This document shows, one piece after another, positions 58,975 to 64,000 of a DNA stretch of 64,000 nt. The notes beneath the pieces are model-generated. The model was given only the letters and a program-made list of their open reading frames with translations. It had not been told where the DNA came from and did no database searches. The position numbers and the translations under genes are program-made. Origin of the DNA: CAZRIT01 sp964600225 (lineage in GTDB: Bacteria > Bacillota > Clostridia > Christensenellales > CAG-138). The stretch spans positions 11,522 through 75,521 of the forward strand of contig CAZRIT010000004.1 in assembly GCA_964600225.1 (NCBI GenBank), in the 5' to 3' direction. Within the stretch, counting starts at the first letter, position 1. Each line of letters starts with the position of its first letter.

Positions 58975-61255
58975 TCTATCCGATACGCAGCGGCTATTCG
59001 CCGATACGCGGGAGCTGAACACCCGCGAGATCAACGCCAATAACACGCGCGACATTGCCGTCAAGCGACAGGACGTGTCCAAGCGCGGCGATCCCCCGAG
59101 GAAGCGCAAGCGCAGCAGGCCACGCGGCCTGACGCTGGGCATCATCCTGATTGCGGGCGCGTTTGCGTTCAACAGTCTGGTGGTTGTCACGTCGCTTACG
59201 CCCAAGCGCTACGAGGTGGCAGAGGGCAGCCCCGCATCGGAGACCGTCTATGCGCCGCGCATGGTGGAGAACCCCACCGCGACGCAGGCGCTGCAGCAGG
59301 CTGCCAGAAACGGCGTGCCTACCGTCTATCAGGTGGATTCGCGACTGGCCGACACGCTCATATCGGGCGCAAAGAGCTTTTTTACGGCGCTGGCGAGTTT
59401 TCGAAGCACCGCAAACGATGTGCGCACCGCCTCCATTCCCACAAGAACACTGGCCGACGGCACCGTCGTCGCCTCGGACGATACGCGCACCTGGCAGGAG
59501 GTCATTCCGCAAAGCGACCTGCTGGCCATGATCCTAAAGCTGCCCGTCTCCATCACCGATACCACGCTTGGCTATGCATTGCTGGATGCTTCCGAGGCGG
59601 ATTTGACGCTGCTGGAAGAGATTATCATGAGCAAGCTGCAAATCAAGCTGCGCGACGGCGTGAGCGAGGAGAACCTCGGCGCCGTGCGCGCTGAAATCAC
59701 CAAGGAGCTGCAGGTGACCACGCTGCCCGTGCGCTTGAAATCTCTGGGCGAAACGCTGTATGATACCTATCTTTTGCCCACCGATGTGGTGGACGCCACG
59801 GCGACCGCCAATGCCAAGGAGCGGGCCGCCGCCGATGTGGAGCCGATTTACTATGCGCGCGGCGCGGTCATTGTCGAGCAGGGGCAGGTGGTGGACAGCG
59901 GCACCATGCAGCTGCTGATCTCGCTGGATATCGTCAAGGGCGCCAACGTCAACCGCTCGTTCACCGCGGGCGTGCTGGCATATCTGGCGTGCGCGTACGC
60001 CATGCTGCTGTACACGGTCTATACGTTCGATAAAACGCTGCTGGCCTCGAGCAAGCGCATGTTTATCCTGTTTTTGATCCTCGTTATCAACATCGCTTTG
60101 CAATGGGGCAGCTACCTGATCGACCCGCGGCTGATGACCTCGGTGTTTGCGGTGCTGCTGACGGCGATACTGCTTTCGCGCACCACCGCGCAGGCGGTCA
60201 ACGTGACGCTGGCGCTGTCGTTTGCCCTGCTGGCGGGCGGCAGCGGCGCAACGCTGCTGAATGTCGATTGCACCCTGGCGTTGGCGGGCATGCTGGTTAC
60301 GGGGCAGGTCACCATCCTGCTGATCGAACGTAACCAGCGGCGCGGCGCTTTGATCGGCGCGGGCGCGGTGGGCGGCGTGGCAGGCACGGTGATGATTCTG
60401 GCCGGCTCCATGCTGCGCGGCGCGGCCTGGATGGTGACGCTTACCTACTGCGGGCTTAATATGCTGGCCGCGCTGCTGTTGAGCGTATTCTGCGTGGGCA
60501 TGCTCAGCGTTTGGGAGAATGCGTTTGACGTGGTGACCAACGCGCGATTGCATGAGTTGGCCAACACCAATCATCCGCTGCTGAAAAAGCTGATGACCTC
60601 GGCGCCCGGCACCTATCACCACAGCATCATGACCGCTTCGCTGGCGGAGGGCGCGGCGCAGGCCATCGGCGCAAACGCGCTGCTTGCGCGCACCTGCGCG
60701 CTCTATCACGATGTCGGCAAGCTCCGCCGTCCGCAGTATTTTAAAGAGAACCAGAAAGAGCGCAACATCCACGATACCCTGCCGCCCGAGGAAAGCGCGC
60801 GCTTCATCATTTCCCACGTCAAGGACGCCGATGCGCTGCTGGGCAGGTACCGCATGCCCTCGGCCGTCCGCAGCGTGGTCAGCGAGCACCACGGCAACTC
60901 GCTGGTGGCATACTTCTATTACAACGCGCTCAAGGAGCAGAAGGAAACGGAGAATGGCGAACCCGTCATCGAGCGGTTGTTTCGCTATGCGGGCAGCTCG
61001 CCGACCTCGGCCGAAAGCGCCGTGGTCATGCTTTCCGATAGCTGCGAGGCGGCCGTGCGTTCGTTGAGCGAGCCGACGCAGGAGCAGATGCAGGAGATGA
61101 TCCAAAAGGTCATCCGCGGCAAGCTGGACGACGAGCAGCTTTCCAAAAGCCCATTGACCATGGCGGATCTCAAGAAGATCGAAAAAAGCTTTTTGATCAC
61201 GTTTTCGGGGCTGATGCACGAGCGCATCCGCTACCCCGACAAGGAGTATGCATGA
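58955..61255 (+). CDS. pgpH: 7TM-HD c-di-AMP phosphodiesterase (PgpH/YqfF)
   Basis: A 766-residue membrane protein with one N-terminal membrane segment (about residues 60-80), a large extracytoplasmic 7TMR-HDED domain (about 85-325), a seven-helix membrane block (about 330-540) and a cytoplasmic HD domain. HD ligands are in TYHHSIMTASLAE and CALYHDVGKL near residue 584. PgpH hydrolyses c-di-AMP to pApA. The start is GTG at 58955, overlapping phoH by 20 nt. Slightly longer than the Bacillus protein because of a charged N-terminus. Confidence 0.93.
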   Translation: MERKRVDLSDTQRLFADTRELNTREINANNTRDIAVKRQDVSKRGDPPRKRKRSRPRGLTLGIILIAGAFAFNSLVVVTSLTPKRYEVAEGSPASETVYAPRMVENPTATQALQQAARNGVPTVYQVDSRLADTLISGAKSFFTALASFRSTANDVRTASIPTRTLADGTVVASDDTRTWQEVIPQSDLLAMILKLPVSITDTTLGYALLDASEADLTLLEEIIMSKLQIKLRDGVSEENLGAVRAEITKELQVTTLPVRLKSLGETLYDTYLLPTDVVDATATANAKERAAADVEPIYYARGAVIVEQGQVVDSGTMQLLISLDIVKGANVNRSFTAGVLAYLACAYAMLLYTVYTFDKTLLASSKRMFILFLILVINIALQWGSYLIDPRLMTSVFAVLLTAILLSRTTAQAVNVTLALSFALLAGGSGATLLNVDCTLALAGMLVTGQVTILLIERNQRRGALIGAGAVGGVAGTVMILAGSMLRGAAWMVTLTYCGLNMLAALLLSVFCVGMLSVWENAFDVVTNARLHELANTNHPLLKKLMTSAPGTYHHSIMTASLAEGAAQAIGANALLARTCALYHDVGKLRRPQYFKENQKERNIHDTLPPEESARFIISHVKDADALLGRYRMPSAVRSVVSEHHGNSLVAYFYYNALKEQKETENGEPVIERLFRYAGSSPTSAESAVVMLSDSCEAAVRSLSEPTQEQMQEMIQKVIRGKLDDEQLSKSPLTMADLKKIEKSFLITFSGLMHERIRYPDKEYA

Positions 61256-61692
61256 TCGATATCGTGTCGGATGGCGTGTCAGCGCCCGCGGAGGAACAGG
61301 GCTGCATGCGCGCGGGCATTGAAAACGCATTGCTGCACGAAAACCGTTCGGGCGACGTGTGCCTGATGCTGGTGGACGAGCAGACGATCCAAACCCTGAA
61401 CCGGGATTTTCGCCATGTGGACGCGGTGACCGATGTGCTGACGTTTCCCGCGTGGGAGGGGGAGGGCATCCTGACGCCTCCCGACGGATACCTGGGCGAT
61501 ATCGCCGTGTGCCTGCCGCGCGCCGTTCGGCAGGCGGAAAGCTACGGACATTCATTGCGGCGGGAGCTGACCTTTCTGGCGGTGCACGGCGCCTTGCACC
61601 TGCTGGGCTACGATCACATGACAACCGCGCAGGAAACCGAGATGTTTTCCTTGCAGGATACCATACTCAACGAAATGGGGATTACCGAATGA
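61252..61692 (+). CDS. ybeY: Endoribonuclease YbeY
   Basis: A 146-residue YbeY. The zinc site HGALHLLGYDH gives the H3xH5xH motif near residue 112. VDEQTIQTLNRDFRHVDAVTD and LGDIAVCLP are conserved. It works in 16S rRNA 3'-end maturation and ribosome quality control. The ATG overlaps the pgpH stop. dgkA, which follows in Bacillus, is absent. Confidence 0.95.
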   Translation: MIDIVSDGVSAPAEEQGCMRAGIENALLHENRSGDVCLMLVDEQTIQTLNRDFRHVDAVTDVLTFPAWEGEGILTPPDGYLGDIAVCLPRAVRQAESYGHSLRRELTFLAVHGALHLLGYDHMTTAQETEMFSLQDTILNEMGITE

Positions 61693-62102
61693 GCAGCGTC
61701 AATCAACAAAAGCTGGATGAAATGCTGGAGATGGCGTTTGAGGCCATGGAGCATGCGTATGTGCCGTATTCGCACTTTCAGGTGGGTGCCTGCCTGCTTG
61801 CCGCATCGGGTAAATACTACCTTGGCTGCAACATTGAAAACGCAGCCTATACGCCCACCAACTGCGCCGAGCGTACGGCGATGTTTCAAGCCATCTACGA
61901 GGGCGAACGGGAATTTGCCGCGCTGGCCATCGCGTGTTCGGGGCAGATGCCCGCGTTCCCGTGCGGCGTGTGCCGTCAGGTGCTCAGTGAGTTTTGCTCG
62001 CCCGACATGCCCGTATACTGCGCCAATGCCAAACACGAGGCCATGCTAAGCACGCTTGGCGAGCTGCTGCCGCACTCGTTCGGCCCCAAGGATTTATTAT
62101 GA
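61689..62102 (+). CDS. cdd: Cytidine deaminase
   Basis: A 137-residue tetrameric-type CDA. Zinc ligands and catalytic Glu are in NCAERTAMFQAI and PCGVCRQVLSEF; VPYSHFQVGACLL binds the nucleoside. It converts cytidine and deoxycytidine to uridines for salvage. Start overlaps the ybeY stop (ATGA), and its stop overlaps era. Confidence 0.96.
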   Translation: MSSVNQQKLDEMLEMAFEAMEHAYVPYSHFQVGACLLAASGKYYLGCNIENAAYTPTNCAERTAMFQAIYEGEREFAALAIACSGQMPAFPCGVCRQVLSEFCSPDMPVYCANAKHEAMLSTLGELLPHSFGPKDLL

Positions 62103-62992
62103 CGGAGGGCTATCGATCGGGGTTTATCTCCATCATCGGCTGCCCCAACGTGGGAAAATCCACATTGCTCAACGCACTCATCGGCCAAAAGATCGCCATC
62201 GTATCCGACCGTGCGCAAACGACGCGCAACAAGATTACGGGCGTGCTGTCGCGCGCCGATTATCAGATGATCTTTTTGGATACGCCCGGCGTGACGGAGC
62301 CCAAGAACCGTCTTGGCGAATACATGCAGAAGGTGGCGTTCGATGCGTGCAACGAGGTGGAGGCCATCCTGTTTGTGGTGGACGCGCACCGTGGGCTTGG
62401 CGCGCGCGACGAGCAGCTGATGGACAGGCTGAAAAAAGCCAAAGCGCCCGTGGTGGCGTTGATGAACAAATCGGACTTGACCTCGCTGTCGGCCGCGGAG
62501 GAAGCGCGACAAATTCTGGCTGATCGCAGCCAGTTTGCCGATATCCTCTCGGCGTCGGCCAAAACAGGCGATGGGCTGGCGCAATTGGAAGCCGGGCTGG
62601 CGACATACCTGACCGCGGGGCCGCAGTATTTCCCCGACGATATGGTGACCGATCAGCCCGAGCGCATCATCTGTGCGGAGCTGATACGCGAAAAAGCGCT
62701 GCTGCTTTTAAAGGAAGAGGTGCCGCACGGCGTGGGCGTGGAGATTGAAAAGATGGAGCGCCGCGCGGAGCGGGAACTGATGGATGTGTACGCTGCCATC
62801 TACTGCGAGCGTCCCTCGCACAAGGGTATCATCATCGGCCGCGGCGGCTCGATGCTTCGAAACATTGGCGAGCAGTCGCGCCGCGATATCGAATGGCTGC
62901 TGGGCAGCCGCGTCAATCTGCAGCTTTGGGTGAAGGTGCGCGAGGACTGGCGTAACCGCCCCGCCGCGTTGCACGATCTGGGGTACGAATAA
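62099..62992 (+). CDS. era: GTPase Era
   Basis: A 297-residue Era. G1 is IIGCPNVGKSTLLNALIG near residue 12, followed by QTTRNKITGV, DTPGV, NKSDL and SASAKTGDG; a C-terminal KH domain includes GIIIGRGGSMLRNIG. Era binds the 3' end of 16S rRNA during 30S assembly. The ATG at 62099 overlaps the cdd stop by 4 nt. Confidence 0.97.
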   Translation: MTEGYRSGFISIIGCPNVGKSTLLNALIGQKIAIVSDRAQTTRNKITGVLSRADYQMIFLDTPGVTEPKNRLGEYMQKVAFDACNEVEAILFVVDAHRGLGARDEQLMDRLKKAKAPVVALMNKSDLTSLSAAEEARQILADRSQFADILSASAKTGDGLAQLEAGLATYLTAGPQYFPDDMVTDQPERIICAELIREKALLLLKEEVPHGVGVEIEKMERRAERELMDVYAAIYCERPSHKGIIIGRGGSMLRNIGEQSRRDIEWLLGSRVNLQLWVKVREDWRNRPAALHDLGYE

Positions 62993-63102
62993 GGGCGCTT
63001 GCGCCTGCGCCGCGGCGGCGTTCCCCGAACTGCCAAATACTGTTGCTCATCGAACCGAAAAGCCCGTGGCAAACTAACGGAAACGATCGGGGAGGTTTCG
63101 AT

Positions 63103-63216
63103 ATGGACAGATATGCCAAATTGCAAAAAGCTTGGGAAGCGTTTGCCGATACGGGCAGCGTAGGGGCCTATTTGATGTATCGGGCCATGCGCGATTTCGA
63201 GCGGACGGACAGATAA
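63103..63216 (+). CDS. yqzL: YqzL family small protein
   Basis: A 37-residue protein: MDRYAKLQKAWEAFADTGSV followed by GAYLMYRAMRDFERTDR. GGGGAGG lies 8 nt before the ATG. The pattern of an aromatic N-terminal part, F..TG.., then YL.Y resembles YqzL, and the place between era and recO is that of yqzL in Bacillus. Function is unknown. Confidence 0.8.
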   Translation: MDRYAKLQKAWEAFADTGSVGAYLMYRAMRDFERTDR

Positions 63217-63238
63217 CCGAAGCTTTCGGAGGCGGCCG

Positions 63239-63991
63239 ATGCCGATCATTGTAACCGACGGGATTGTCACGCGGTATGTCAACTATCGCGAAAGCGACCG
63301 TATCATCAGCATATTCACGCCCGACAGGGGCAGGCTCGACGCCAAGGCGCGCGGCTGCCGCAAACCGACCAGCGCGCTGCTGGCGGGCTGCCAGCCGTTT
63401 GTGTACGGGCAGTTTGAGCTGTATGCGTCGCGCGATAAATTCACCGTCAACCAGTGCGCCGTCAAGGAGAGCTTCTTCCCGCTTCGGGAGGACTATCAGC
63501 GCTTTGCGGCAGGCTCGGCCATGCTACAGCTTGCCCACGACGCCGTGCAGGAGAACGAGGCCAACCCGCCGCTGTTTTCGCTCTTGTACCACGCTTTATC
63601 CTACCTGTGCTATGGCAGCGCCGCGCCGATGGATCTGACCTGCTGCTTTCTGATACGCTTCCTCAATATCGTGGGCTACCGCCCGACCATCACTGCCTGC
63701 GCCCACTGCGCGCGCGATATTCGCGCCGACGCAGTGCTGCGTTTTTCCCCGCGGATGGGCGGGGTGGTGTGCGCCGCCTGCGCGCCCTCGGACGCAGCGC
63801 CCATCGGAAAAACGTCGCTGGAGGTGCTGCGCAGGATGCTGTTGATGGCCGACGATGAGATGGATCGCGTCAAACTGACCGAGGCACTGCGCGGGGAACT
63901 GCTCCCCACGCTGCAAAACTACGCCTCGGCTACGCTCGATTACGGCGCCAAGGCGCTGGCCGCGCTCAACGGCGCGGACGTTGGCGCATAG
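63239..63991 (+). CDS. recO: DNA repair protein RecO
   Basis: A complete 250-residue RecO. The N-terminal OB fold has TDGIVTRYVNYRESDRIISI and FTPDRGRLDAKARGCRKP; the C-terminal helical region carries a zinc site of two CxxC pairs (CAHC and CAAC). RecO works with RecR to load RecA on SSB-coated DNA. GGAGG lies 9 nt before the ATG. Nine bases of sequence remain after the stop. Confidence 0.95.
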   Translation: MPIIVTDGIVTRYVNYRESDRIISIFTPDRGRLDAKARGCRKPTSALLAGCQPFVYGQFELYASRDKFTVNQCAVKESFFPLREDYQRFAAGSAMLQLAHDAVQENEANPPLFSLLYHALSYLCYGSAAPMDLTCCFLIRFLNIVGYRPTITACAHCARDIRADAVLRFSPRMGGVVCAACAPSDAAPIGKTSLEVLRRMLLMADDEMDRVKLTEALRGELLPTLQNYASATLDYGAKALAALNGADVGA

Positions 63992-64000
63992 GTGTGCTTA

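Noticed and set aside
1..64000. Defence system, phage or toxin-antitoxin module
   Set aside because: No transposase, integrase, phage structural gene, restriction or toxin-antitoxin pair was recognised. The small helical protein at 33113 was considered as a MazG-type factor but fits dimeric dUTPase better.

Overview
The window is a dense, GC-rich stretch of chromosome from a low-G+C-phylum (Firmicutes) Clostridia-type bacterium. The evidence is gene order and content: the rimP-nusA-infB-rbfA-truB-ribF-rpsO-pnp block, plsX-acpP-rnc-smc-ftsY, yqfC-yqfD-phoH-pgpH-ybeY-cdd-era-yqzL-recO, a SAM-I riboswitch on metK, and sporulation genes (sigG, the gerW/ytfJ homologue, a dacF-type carboxypeptidase, yqfC/yqfD). 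The GC richness and the absence of several Bacillus neighbours suggest a deep clostridial lineage such as Christensenellales, but that placement is a guess.

Layout. 1-4.2 kb: the 3' part of a membrane O-glycosyltransferase, a GtrA-family flippase, a ComM-type AAA ATPase and DprA. 4.2-13.9 kb: topA (with a 10-N assembly gap), trmFO, hslV, hslU, a lipoprotein cell-wall hydrolase, RNase J, YlbF and MltG. 14-17.1 kb: an APC permease, a zinc-ribbon membrane protein and an orphan FadR/GntR regulator. 17.2-20 kb: DUF2953, GerW, DacF and RluB. 20-28.3 kb: the translation operon from rimP to ribF, including an IF2 with an unusual ten-residue tandem repeat. 28.4-34.7 kb: rpsO, pnp, a degenerate polysaccharide deacetylase (YlxY position), an M16 peptidase, a dimeric dUTPase and a HlyD-like protein. 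34.7-43.9 kb: yggS, sepF, divIVA, DUF177, rpmF, plsX, acpP, rnc, smc and ftsY.

43.9-48.7 kb: VanZ-like protein, metK with its SAM riboswitch, a cysteine hydrolase, a NUDIX hydrolase, an SGNH hydrolase, TrmL and rpmB. 48.8-54 kb, minus strand: a complete FbpABC-like ABC importer operon (binding lipoprotein, fused double permease, ATPase) with a TrmH-type methyltransferase at its end. 54.3-64 kb: a GGDEF diguanylate cyclase, sigG on the minus strand, then the yqfC-to-recO operon.

Most of the window is conserved core genome: translation initiation, ribosome maturation, RNA decay, chromosome segregation, cell division, phospholipid and fatty-acid entry, and c-di-AMP turnover. There is no CRISPR array, prophage, transposase, complete tRNA or rRNA. 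I found no clearly new multigene system. The more unusual signals are three genes whose sigma-A promoters place the transcription start at or next to the AUG (possible leaderless mRNAs: mltG, VanZ and SGNH hydrolase), a sigma-F/G-like promoter in front of sigG, an isolated tRNA T-arm-like hairpin inside the ABC operon, a structured leader upstream of the binding-protein gene, the IF2 repeat, and a deacetylase homologue that has lost its metal ligands. Many genes start within or just before the stop of the previous gene, and seven use TTG or GTG starts.
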